A stretch of 64,000 nucleotides of DNA, taken from contig HF987896.1 of NCBI GenBank assembly GCA_000431135.1, positions 61,061-125,060 on the forward strand, given 5' to 3'. The translations under genes were made by a program, and so were the position numbers. Below the pieces are notes generated by a model. It ran no database searches and had not been told where the DNA came from. It saw only the letters and a list, made by a program, of their open reading frames with translations. Source of the stretch: Clostridium sp. CAG:590 (lineage in GTDB: Bacteria > Bacillota > Clostridia > Lachnospirales > Lachnospiraceae). Shown one piece after another: positions 36,020 through 44,364 of this stretch (the first letter of the stretch is position 1; each line of letters opens with the position of its first letter).

Positions 36020-36048
36020 TTGCATTGTCTGATAAATGGTAATATAAT
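36020..36048 (+). promoter_or_regulatory. Sigma-A type promoter of the L,D-transpeptidase gene
   Basis: TTGCAT (36020-36025) and a consensus TATAAT (36043-36048) are 17 bases apart, 53 bases before the ATG at 36102. The 176-base gap before it contains no other clear element. Confidence 0.72.
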
Positions 36049-36101
36049 ATCAAGTTGTGATAGAAACATGATGACAGGATATTGAGAATGGAGACGTTGA
36101 T

Positions 36102-37244
36102 ATGAAGAGATTATCAAACAAGAAACAGTTTTTAATGGCATTGATTCTCGCTAGTGTGCTGTGTACAGGAATCTCCGCAAATGCAACAACAATCGATGCA
36201 AAGCCGGAGAATGGTACAACACAGACAACGGTAAATGCGGTTCAACCGGAAAAGGATGCTAATGGCAATATTTTGAATGGATGGGATTCTTCCAAGAAAT
36301 ACTATTATAAAGATGGAGTGAAGGTAAAAGGTTTTCAGTGGGTCGAGGATAGTTTGTACTATTTTTATACAACGGGAAAATCGGCAGGAAGTCTCTACAC
36401 GAAAAAAGGGTTAAGAGAGATCAATGGAAAGAACTATTATGTACAGCGTGATTATTCATTAGCAACCGGCGTATGTGACATTAATGGCAAGGCCTATTAT
36501 TTTGATACCGAGAATGGTCAGAGGATTGAGAAGACCGGTATTGTTAAACTTAACAAGAGTTATTACTGTTTTGATGAGGACTATTCATTAGAGCGTGGGT
36601 GGCGCCGGAACAGTAAGAATAAGAGATATTATTTTGACAAGGATACATATGCTGCATTGACCGGATGGAAATATGTAGGTAAGTATAAGTTCTACTTTAA
36701 GAAGAATGGACAGTTGCAACAGGATGTTCGCAAGTACCTTTCGAGAAAGCAGAAATCATCTTATGTGATCCGTGTAAACCGGAAAGGTAGCTGTGTGACC
36801 GTGTATGCAAAGGATGGCAAGAAGGGATACACGATTCCGGTAGTAGCATTCGTATGTTCAGCTGGAAAGCGTACTCCAAAGGGAACTTTTAAGATCAAAG
36901 ATAAGCTTCGCTGGCACGAGTTAGATGGACCATCATGGGGACAGTGGTGTGAACATTTAACAACAGAGATATTGTTCCATTCTGTGTACTATGACAGAGA
37001 GAGAGACAATAAGTCATTAAATGTAAAAGCCTATAATAAGTTAGGCAAAGTGGCATCCCATGGATGTATTCGTTTAAGAGCCGGAGATGCGAAGTGGATC
37101 TATGATAATTGTGATATTGGAACAAAGGTTATTATCTATGATAATAAGAAGGTGCCGGGACCATTTGATAAACCAAAGGCACAGAAATTAAGTTCAAGTC
37201 ATACATGGGATCCGACCGATCCGGCATTCAAGAAGAAAAAGTAA
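36102..37244 (+). CDS. Secreted L,D-transpeptidase (YkuD) with cell-wall-binding repeats
   Basis: This exported wall cross-linking enzyme has 380 residues. A signal peptide (cleaved near ANA) precedes about six choline-binding-type repeats (about 45-205). A YkuD domain (about 215-350) follows, with PVVAFVCSAGKRTPKGTF, the substrate-loop HELDGPSWGQW, FHSVYY, and the catalytic SHGCIRL with Cys322. It should make 3-3 cross-links in peptidoglycan or attach proteins to it. The C-terminal tail is basic. It is transcribed alone from its own promoter and ends at a hairpin terminator. It completes a set of three repeat-bearing wall proteins here. Confidence 0.92.
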   Translation: MKRLSNKKQFLMALILASVLCTGISANATTIDAKPENGTTQTTVNAVQPEKDANGNILNGWDSSKKYYYKDGVKVKGFQWVEDSLYYFYTTGKSAGSLYTKKGLREINGKNYYVQRDYSLATGVCDINGKAYYFDTENGQRIEKTGIVKLNKSYYCFDEDYSLERGWRRNSKNKRYYFDKDTYAALTGWKYVGKYKFYFKKNGQLQQDVRKYLSRKQKSSYVIRVNRKGSCVTVYAKDGKKGYTIPVVAFVCSAGKRTPKGTFKIKDKLRWHELDGPSWGQWCEHLTTEILFHSVYYDRERDNKSLNVKAYNKLGKVASHGCIRLRAGDAKWIYDNCDIGTKVIIYDNKKVPGPFDKPKAQKLSSSHTWDPTDPAFKKKK

Positions 37245-37258
37245 AGTCAATGTTATCT

Positions 37259-37298
37259 AAAAGCAGCCGCATATATTATTATGTGGCTGTTTTCTTTT
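37259..37298 (+). terminator. Intrinsic terminator after the L,D-transpeptidase gene
   Basis: CAGCCGCATA pairs with TATGTGGCTG (one G-U pair) with a 6-base loop, extended by A-T pairs, then TTTTCTTTT. It lies 15 bases after the stop. Confidence 0.85.
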
Positions 37299-37405
37299 GT
37301 AGAAACAAGGTGAAATCAGAGTATTTGATTATTATATGCAGATGAATTGTGCGTATTCTACGAAAAAGTATATACAAATAGAATATTGAAGGTTCTATAT
37401 AGCTT
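37299..37405 (+). other. Gene-free interval between two terminators
   Basis: This 107-base stretch, part of a 388-base gap, contains no credible open reading frame. A weak promoter candidate (TTGTGC, 18 bases, TATACA) and a small ATAGAA/TTCTAT hairpin are present, then the terminator at 37406. A short independent RNA of about 70 bases is possible but I cannot support it further. Confidence 0.3.
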
Positions 37406-37451
37406 AAAAACGGATAATTGTCGGAAAATATGACGATTGTTCGTTTTTTTT
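37406..37451. terminator. Strong hairpin terminator upstream of gltB
   Basis: A 17-base stem runs from 37406-37422 to 37432-37448, three of the pairs being G-U. The left arm starts with five A and the right arm leads into eight T, so it should work in both directions. It isolates the gltB promoter, which starts just after it, from upstream transcription. Confidence 0.8.
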
Positions 37452-37454
37452 CTA

Positions 37455-37483
37455 TTTACAAAATTAAGAAATGATTGTAATAT
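37455..37483 (+). promoter_or_regulatory. Sigma-A type promoter of gltBD
   Basis: TTTACA (37455-37460) and TAATAT (37478-37483) are 17 bases apart. It predicts a leader of about 140 bases before gltB at 37633. I see no T-box sequence or known riboswitch core in that leader, though its length leaves room for regulation by nitrogen or glutamine status. Confidence 0.55.
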
Positions 37484-37632
37484 AACATCAATCGAAAGAG
37501 ATATGTGTGTATTCATAATATATACATTATAACATGATAACGAGCTGCATTTATATAATTCTAATGTTATAAAGCAAGATGTGATAAGCGAATTATCAGA
37601 TTCAATACACTATCATAGAAAGGAAAAAAGCG

Positions 37633-40600
37633 ATGGAACAAAGATTTGATGAAGCTACAAAGCGGGAAACCGGTCTTTACCATTCTGAATTTGAACATGA
37701 CAATTGCGGTATTGGTGCTGTTGTGAATATTAAGGGCAAGAAAAGCCATGCAACGGTCAACAATGCATTGCAGATTGTTGAGAAGTTAGAGCACAGAGCC
37801 GGAAAAGATGCGGAAGGAAAGACCGGAGACGGTGTAGGTATCTTATTACAGATATCCCACAAGTTCTTCAGTAAAGCGGTTGCATCATTAGGTGTTGATC
37901 TTGGTGAAGAAAGAGATTACGGAATTGGAATGTTCTTCTTTCCACAGGATGAGTTAAAACGTAATCAGGCAAAGAAGATGTTTGAGGTTATTGTTGAAAA
38001 GGAAGGAATGGAGTTCCTTTGCTGGAGGGAAGTTCCAACCAAGCCGGAGATCTTAGGAAAGAAAGCGGTCGATGTTATGCCGTGTATTATGCAGGCATTT
38101 GTTAAGAGACCGGAAGATGTAGAGAAGGGACTTGATTTTGACCGTAAGCTTTATATTGTAAGAAGAGTATTTGAGCAGTCAAATGATGATTCATATGTGG
38201 TATCTCTTTCTTCCAGAACAATCGTATACAAAGGAATGTTTTTGGTACATGAACTTCGCCTGTTCTTTGAGGATCTGCATAATGAGGATTATGAATCTGC
38301 AATCGCATTGGTGCATTCCCGTTTCTCAACGAATACAACACCAAGCTGGCTGCGAGCACATCCGTATCGTTATCTGGTACATAATGGAGAGATCAATACG
38401 ATCCGCGGTAATGCAGATAAGATGCATGCAAGAGAAGAGTCAATGGAGTCCGAACATTTCCGTGGAGAGATGCATAAGCTCACGCCTGTTGTGGATCCGG
38501 ATGGTTCCGATTCTGCAAGATTAGATAATACATTAGAGTTTTTGATGATGAGTGGTATGCCGCTTCCGCTGGCAGTGATGATCACGATTCCGGAACCATG
38601 GGAGAACAACCGTTATATGACACAGAAGAAGAAAGACTTCTATCAGTATTATGCAACGATGATGGAGCCATGGGATGGCCCGGCCTCTATCCTGTTTACC
38701 GATGGTGATATTATGGGTGCGGTACTTGACCGGAACGGCCTTCGTCCATCCCGTTATATGATCACGGATGACGATAATCTGATTCTTTCTTCCGAGGTTG
38801 GGGTATTGGATATTGATCCAAGCCATATTGTCCTCAAAGAGAGATTACATCCGGGTAAGATGTTATTAGTAGATACGGTAGAAGGTAAGATGATCTCTGA
38901 TGAGGAACTGAAAGAGAAATATGCAAATGCACAGCCTTATGGTGAATGGTTGGATTCGAACCTGGTATATCTGAAGGATCTGAAGATTCCAAACCAAAAG
39001 GTAGAAGAACATTCCAAAGAGGAACGTGCAAAATTGCAGCGGGCATTTGGTTATACCTATGAAGATATGAATACGATCTTGCCAATGGCACAGAATGGAA
39101 CGGAAGCCATTCGGGCAATGGGTACTGATACACCGCTTGCTGTTCTCTCAGATAAGAAACAGCCATTATTCAAATACTTTAAGCAGTTATTTGCGCAGGT
39201 TACGAACCCTCCAATCGATGCGATCCGTGAGGAAGTAGTAACTTCTACATCAGTATATCTTGGTGCCGGTGGCAACCTGTTAGAGGAGAAACCGGAAAAC
39301 TGCAGAATGCTGAAGATCATGGATCCAATCCTTACGAATCTTGATCTGCTGAAGATCCGGAATATGCATGTAGAAGGACTGAAGGTTGGAGAGGTTCCAA
39401 TCACATATTATAAGAATACGTCTTTGGAAAAGGCAATTGACCGGCTTTTTGTGGAGGCAGACCGGTTGTACCGGGAGGGAGTGAACATCCTGATCCTGAC
39501 AGACCGTGGTGTGGATGAAAACCATGTGGCAATCCCTTCGTTACTGGCTGTATCCGCAATGTCGCAGCATCTGGTCAGAACCAAGAAGAAGACATCAGTT
39601 GCATTGATCTTAGAGAGTGCGGAACCAAGATGTGTGCATCATTTTGCAACTCTGTTGGGTTATGGTGCTTCGGCGATCAATCCATACCTTGCACAGGAAT
39701 CCATTCATGAACTGATTGAAACCAATCGTCTGGATAAAGATTATTATGCAGCAGTCAATGATTATAACTCCGCAATTATTCATGGTATTGTTAAGATTGC
39801 ATCCAAGATGGGTATATCTACGATCCAGTCATATCAGAGTTCGCAGATCTTCGAGGCAATCGGTATCAATAAGGCGGTGGTTGACCGGTATTTCACCAAT
39901 ACCGTAAGCCGCGTGGAAGGTATTGATATCAAGGATATTGAGAAGCAGGTAGACGAATTGCATTCGGCTGCATTTGATCCGTTAGGACTTGATATGAATC
40001 TTGAGTTAGAGTCCAGCGGCAGTCACAAATACAGAAGCGGCAAAGAGGAACATTTGTACAATCCGCAGACCATTCATCTGTTGCAGCAGGCAACCAGAGT
40101 CGGTGATTACAACATGTTCAAGCAGTATTCGAAGCTGTTAAATGAGGAAATGGAGCCGGTGAATCTTCGTGGTCTTATGGAATTCAATTATCCGGAAAAG
40201 GGTGTTCCGATCGAGGAAGTCGAGCCGGTGGATTCCATTGTGAAACGTTTCAAGACCGGAGCAATGTCTTATGGATCAATCTCGCAGGAAGCACATGAGA
40301 CACTTGCCATTGCCATGAATATGTTAGGCGGTAAGTCCAATTCCGGCGAAGGTGGAGAGGATCTGGAACGTCTGACTGTCGGAGCGGATGGAAAGAACCG
40401 TTGTTCTGCAATCAAGCAGGTTGCATCCGGACGTTTCGGTGTTACGAGTAAGTATCTGACGAGTGCAAAAGAGATTCAGATCAAGATGGCACAGGGCGCA
40501 AAACCGGGTGAAGGTGGACATTTACCGGGCGGTAAAGTATATCCTTGGATCGCCAAGACCCGTCATTCAACGCCAGGCGTCGGTTTGATCTCGCCACCGC

Positions 40601-42177
40601 CGCATCATGACATTTATTCGATTGAGGATCTGGCACAGTTGATCTATGATTGTAAAAATGCAAACACGGATGCAAGAATCTCTGTAAAACTGGTATCAGA
40701 AGCAGGAATCGGAACCGTTGCTGCCGGCGTTGCCAAAGCAGGTGCACAGGTTATTCTGGTATCCGGATATGACGGAGGAACCGGAGCTGCACCGGGCAAC
40801 TCTATTCACAATGCAGGACTCCCATGGGAGCTTGGTCTTGCAGAGACACACCAGACGTTGATCATGAACGATCTTCGTAACAAGGTAATCTTAGAGACAG
40901 ATGGTAAATTGATGACCGGCCGTGATGTTGCAATTGCCGCAATGCTCGGTGCGGAAGAGTATGGATTTGCGACTGCTCCGTTGGTAACAATGGGCTGCGT
41001 GATGATGCGTGTATGTAATCTGGATACCTGTCCGGTCGGTATTGCAACACAGAATCCGGAACTTCGTAAACGTTTCAAGGGTAAGCCGGAGTACGTTGTG
41101 AACTTTATGCGGTTTATTGCGGAAGAACTTCGTGAATATATGGCTCGTCTCGGTGTCCGGACAGTGGATGAGCTGGTTGGACGTACTGATCTGTTAAAGG
41201 CAGGTGCGGAGGCAGCAGAGAAGAAAGTGGATCTGTCTGCAATCCTGAATAATCCATATGTGGACAGTCCACAGAATAAGATCGTGTATAATAAGAAGAA
41301 TGTGTATGATTTTGAACTCGCCAATACCGTGGATGAGAAGATTCTGCTTAAGACATTTAAGGATGCACTGGCAAAGGGTCAGAAGAAGAGTGTAGAGATT
41401 GATGTCAGGAATACAGACCGGTCTGTTGGTACAATCTTTGGATCAGAGATTACAAAGAAATATTACAATACATTGGAAGAGGATACCTTTACCGTAAAAT
41501 GCAACGGATCCGGTGGACAGAGTTTTGGTGCATTTATTCCAAAAGGTCTTACGTTAGAATTGGTAGGCGACAGCAACGATTACTTCGGAAAGGGACTTTC
41601 CGGTGGTAAATTGATCGTATATCCGCCTAAGACGATTCAGTATAAGGCAGAGGACAATATCATTATCGGTAACGTTGCTTTGTACGGTGCAACATCCGGA
41701 AAAGCATACATCAATGGTGTAGCAGGAGAACGTTTTGCAGTCCGTAATTCCGGAGCAACCGCAGTGTGTGAAGGCGTTGGCGATCATGGATGTGAGTATA
41801 TGACCGGTGGACGTGTCGTGATCCTTGGAGATACCGGTAAGAACTTTGCAGCCGGTATGAGTGGTGGTATTGCATATGTTCTGGATATGAACAGTGATCT
41901 GTATATGAAGATGAATAAGGAAATGGTTTCCATCGAGCAGGTATCGGATAAGTATGATGTCTTGGAGCTCAAAGACATCATCAAAGACCATGTAGCGTAT
42001 ACCAATTCTGAAAAAGGAAAAGAAATCCTTGATAACTTTGGGGAATATCTTCCAAAATTCAAGAAGATCATTCCGCATGATTACAAGAAGATGATGAATA
42101 TGATCGTGCAGATGGAGGAGAAAGGACTTTCTTCCGAACAGGCACAGATTGAAGCATTCTATGCTACAAAGCACTAG
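37633..42177 (+). CDS. gltB: Glutamate synthase large subunit GltB
   Basis: GltB, with GltD, makes two glutamates from glutamine and 2-oxoglutarate. The 1514 residues cover all four regions: an N-terminal class II glutamine amidotransferase whose nucleophile Cys25 (in HDNCGIG) is exposed after removal of about 24 residues; a central linker; the FMN domain with GGKSNSGEGGED, KPGEGGHLPGGKV and STPGVGLISPPPHHD; and a C-terminal GXGXG beta-helix. VCNLDTCPVGIATQNPELR supplies the 3Fe-4S cysteines. AAAGGA precedes the ATG, and gltD follows 15 bases later in the same operon. It is a housekeeping enzyme within the polymer locus. Confidence 0.98.
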   Translation: MEQRFDEATKRETGLYHSEFEHDNCGIGAVVNIKGKKSHATVNNALQIVEKLEHRAGKDAEGKTGDGVGILLQISHKFFSKAVASLGVDLGEERDYGIGMFFFPQDELKRNQAKKMFEVIVEKEGMEFLCWREVPTKPEILGKKAVDVMPCIMQAFVKRPEDVEKGLDFDRKLYIVRRVFEQSNDDSYVVSLSSRTIVYKGMFLVHELRLFFEDLHNEDYESAIALVHSRFSTNTTPSWLRAHPYRYLVHNGEINTIRGNADKMHAREESMESEHFRGEMHKLTPVVDPDGSDSARLDNTLEFLMMSGMPLPLAVMITIPEPWENNRYMTQKKKDFYQYYATMMEPWDGPASILFTDGDIMGAVLDRNGLRPSRYMITDDDNLILSSEVGVLDIDPSHIVLKERLHPGKMLLVDTVEGKMISDEELKEKYANAQPYGEWLDSNLVYLKDLKIPNQKVEEHSKEERAKLQRAFGYTYEDMNTILPMAQNGTEAIRAMGTDTPLAVLSDKKQPLFKYFKQLFAQVTNPPIDAIREEVVTSTSVYLGAGGNLLEEKPENCRMLKIMDPILTNLDLLKIRNMHVEGLKVGEVPITYYKNTSLEKAIDRLFVEADRLYREGVNILILTDRGVDENHVAIPSLLAVSAMSQHLVRTKKKTSVALILESAEPRCVHHFATLLGYGASAINPYLAQESIHELIETNRLDKDYYAAVNDYNSAIIHGIVKIASKMGISTIQSYQSSQIFEAIGINKAVVDRYFTNTVSRVEGIDIKDIEKQVDELHSAAFDPLGLDMNLELESSGSHKYRSGKEEHLYNPQTIHLLQQATRVGDYNMFKQYSKLLNEEMEPVNLRGLMEFNYPEKGVPIEEVEPVDSIVKRFKTGAMSYGSISQEAHETLAIAMNMLGGKSNSGEGGEDLERLTVGADGKNRCSAIKQVASGRFGVTSKYLTSAKEIQIKMAQGAKPGEGGHLPGGKVYPWIAKTRHSTPGVGLISPPPHHDIYSIEDLAQLIYDCKNANTDARISVKLVSEAGIGTVAAGVAKAGAQVILVSGYDGGTGAAPGNSIHNAGLPWELGLAETHQTLIMNDLRNKVILETDGKLMTGRDVAIAAMLGAEEYGFATAPLVTMGCVMMRVCNLDTCPVGIATQNPELRKRFKGKPEYVVNFMRFIAEELREYMARLGVRTVDELVGRTDLLKAGAEAAEKKVDLSAILNNPYVDSPQNKIVYNKKNVYDFELANTVDEKILLKTFKDALAKGQKKSVEIDVRNTDRSVGTIFGSEITKKYYNTLEEDTFTVKCNGSGGQSFGAFIPKGLTLELVGDSNDYFGKGLSGGKLIVYPPKTIQYKAEDNIIIGNVALYGATSGKAYINGVAGERFAVRNSGATAVCEGVGDHGCEYMTGGRVVILGDTGKNFAAGMSGGIAYVLDMNSDLYMKMNKEMVSIEQVSDKYDVLELKDIIKDHVAYTNSEKGKEILDNFGEYLPKFKKIIPHDYKKMMNMIVQMEEKGLSSEQAQIEAFYATKH

Positions 42178-42192
42178 AAAGGAGTTCTGAGA

Positions 42193-43752
42193 ATGGGTAA
42201 GAAAACAGGCTTTTTGGAATATGAGAGAGAAACGAGTAAAGAGATAGAACCAAAAGAGCGTATCAAGAACTTTAATGAGTTTCATGTGCCTCTCCCAAGA
42301 GAAAAACAGCGGGAACAGGCTGCACGTTGTATGGATTGTGGTGTTCCGTTTTGCCAGTCCGGCATGATGATCGGCGGCATGGCATCCGGCTGTCCGCTTA
42401 ATAATCTGATTCCGGAGTGGAACGACTGTGTGTATCATGGCAATTGGGAAGAAGCATTTGATCGTTTGAAGAAGACGAATAATTTTCCGGAGTTTACTTC
42501 GAGAGTATGTCCGTCTCCTTGTGAGGCTGCATGTACCTGTAATCTCAATGGACTGCCGGTATCGAATAAGGAAAATGAGAGAAGTATCATTGAATCTGCT
42601 TATAAGAGCGGATTAGCAGCACCGAAAGCACCAAGTGTCAGAACCGGAAAGAAGATCGCAGTGATCGGCTCCGGTCCTTCCGGACTTGCTGCGGCAGATC
42701 AGTTGAATAAACGTGGACATTCCGTTACGGTATATGAAAAGAGTGACCGGGTCGGTGGACTCTTGATGTACGGGATCCCGAACATGAAACTGGAAAAGCA
42801 GATCATTGACCGCAAGGTAGAAGTCATGAAAGCGGAAGGTGTTACATTTGTAACAAATGCAAATGTAGGAGCAACGAAAGCAGCGATGACTCCGATGGTT
42901 GCCAAAGAAGATGCGATGGGTGAATATCTGACGAATCCGGATGAAAAGGCAGTGAAAGCAGACCAGATCCTGAAAGAATATGACAGTGTGATCTTGGCGT
43001 GTGGAGCATCGAATCCGAGAGATATCAAGGCAAAGGGAAGAGATGCAAAAGGAATCTATTTTGCAGTGGATTTCTTAAAGACAACGACCAAGAGCCTGCT
43101 GAATTCGGAATTTAAGGATAAAAAGTATGTCAGTGCAAAGGGCAAAAATGTCTTGGTTATCGGTGGCGGAGATACCGGAAATGACTGCGTGGGAACTTCC
43201 ATCCGTCAGGGCTGCAAGAGCATTGTGCAGCTTGAGATGATGCCAAAGCCACCTGTATGCAGAGCGGCAAACAATCCATGGCCGGAATGGCCGAAGATCC
43301 TCAAAACGGATTATGGACAGCAGGAAGCAATTGCGGTATTCGGACAGGATCCGCGGATCTATGAGACAACCGTTAAGGAGTTCGTGAAGGACAAGGATGG
43401 AAATGTTGTAAAAGCAAAATGCGTGAAGCTTGACTGGAAGAAAGATCCAAAGACCGGACGTATGAATATGTCTGAGATTGAGGGAAGCGAATATGAAGTT
43501 CCTTGTGATATCGTATTGATCGCAGCGGGATTCTTAGGTTCACAGGAATATGTGTCAAAGGCATTTGGAGTAGAACTGAATGAGCGTACCAATGTCAAGA
43601 CCGAGGCAGGATGCTATGCAACCAATGTGCCAAAGGTATTTACCGCCGGCGATATGCATCGTGGACAGTCGCTTGTTGTATGGGCAATCCGTGAAGGACG
43701 AGAAGTTGCGCGTGCAGTGGACACGGCATTGATGGGATATTCAAATCTGTAA
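42193..43752 (+). CDS. gltD: Glutamate synthase small subunit GltD
   Basis: GltD (519 residues) moves electrons from NADPH through FAD and two 4Fe-4S clusters to GltB. Cluster cysteines are visible in CMDCGVPFC and CPSPCEAACTC. The FAD fold has GSGPSGLAAADQL and the DRVGGLLMYGIP segment; the NADPH fold has VIGGGDTGNDCVG; and a C-terminal TAGDMHRGQSLVVWAIREGR binds FAD. A 30-residue insertion between the two folds is somewhat longer than in many homologues. AAAGGAG precedes the ATG. It ends at a hairpin terminator. Confidence 0.97.
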   Translation: MGKKTGFLEYERETSKEIEPKERIKNFNEFHVPLPREKQREQAARCMDCGVPFCQSGMMIGGMASGCPLNNLIPEWNDCVYHGNWEEAFDRLKKTNNFPEFTSRVCPSPCEAACTCNLNGLPVSNKENERSIIESAYKSGLAAPKAPSVRTGKKIAVIGSGPSGLAAADQLNKRGHSVTVYEKSDRVGGLLMYGIPNMKLEKQIIDRKVEVMKAEGVTFVTNANVGATKAAMTPMVAKEDAMGEYLTNPDEKAVKADQILKEYDSVILACGASNPRDIKAKGRDAKGIYFAVDFLKTTTKSLLNSEFKDKKYVSAKGKNVLVIGGGDTGNDCVGTSIRQGCKSIVQLEMMPKPPVCRAANNPWPEWPKILKTDYGQQEAIAVFGQDPRIYETTVKEFVKDKDGNVVKAKCVKLDWKKDPKTGRMNMSEIEGSEYEVPCDIVLIAAGFLGSQEYVSKAFGVELNERTNVKTEAGCYATNVPKVFTAGDMHRGQSLVVWAIREGREVARAVDTALMGYSNL

Positions 43753-43774
43753 ACGAAATAGATAACTGTATAAG

Positions 43775-43828
43775 AAGAGAGCATAATTGTATAACAAAAA
43801 TTAGTTATGCAGCTATGCTCTCTTTTTG
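43775..43828. terminator. Terminator between gltD and the convergent RloB-like gene
   Basis: AAGAGAGCATA (43775-43785) pairs with TATGCTCTCTT (43814-43824), with an inner GTATAAC/GTTATGC pairing, then TTTTT. The minus-strand gene stops 6 bases beyond it, so it likely serves the gltBD transcript and perhaps both. Confidence 0.75.
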
Positions 43829-43833
43829 TAGTG

Positions 43834-44364
43834 CTATGTGGTTTTCTTGCGCATCAGATAGTTATCTAATACGCATAAAATGTTACTTGTACCTATTCTG
43901 TAACTAGAATAAAGTAGTAGATCGGTTTGGATCTGTGTAATTGATTTTTTAGCTTTGAATGTTGCAGCTTTCTCTTTCTTTTGTGTATTAGCAATTCGAC
44001 TGCCGAGATATACCTGTTCAATATCTTTACAAAACCATATAAGATCATATTCGCGGTCATTGCAATATCTTTTGGCACTTTTTAAAAATTGAATATCCTC
44101 GGGATTGCAGTCATAATCATCACAGTCAAAACAATAAAGAACATGTGACCTATTGTTTTCTGATGTAGATGCATATTGTGATATTAAAGACTGTATTTCC
44201 TTTGATTTGTTTGGGTAGTTTCCTTTTCCGTTCATGTATACAGTGCTAAATTTTGTATGTGCACGATCGTATTGGTAGAAATGTTCAATAGTATCTTTTA
44301 TGTATATCCAATCAGAATTACATTTTTTGTTAGTTTCAACAACAAAAATTAATTGCTGGCCCAT
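43834..44364 (-). CDS. RloB-like protein with TOPRIM-type acidic motifs (putative defence effector)
   Basis: This 176-residue protein resembles the RloB-like family (nuclease-type partner of RloA ATPases). Its N-terminal LIFVVETN carries Glu10 at the position of the TOPRIM catalytic glutamate, and LYCFDCDDYD carries Asp80, Asp82 and Asp83 like the TOPRIM DxD. No helix-turn-helix or HNH motif is seen. I use the ATG at 44364, whose A is the last base of the ATPase stop (TAATG) and has AGGAGG at a good distance; the ATG at 44370 is only 1 base from it. This coupling argues for a stoichiometric complex. Function is inferred from family and pairing, not proven. Confidence 0.6.
   Translation of the reverse strand: MGQQLIFVVETNKKCNSDWIYIKDTIEHFYQYDRAHTKFSTVYMNGKGNYPNKSKEIQSLISQYASTSENNRSHVLYCFDCDDYDCNPEDIQFLKSAKRYCNDREYDLIWFCKDIEQVYLGSRIANTQKKEKAATFKAKKSITQIQTDLLLYSSYRIGTSNILCVLDNYLMRKKTT

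Noticed and set aside
37484..37632. T-box or known riboswitch in the gltB leader
   Set aside because: No T-box sequence or other known aptamer core could be found by eye, though a leader of about 140 bases remains unexplained.
41554..42438. Minus-strand frame of 294 codons
   Set aside because: It is antisense to the end of gltB and start of gltD, both certain, and encodes no recognisable domain.
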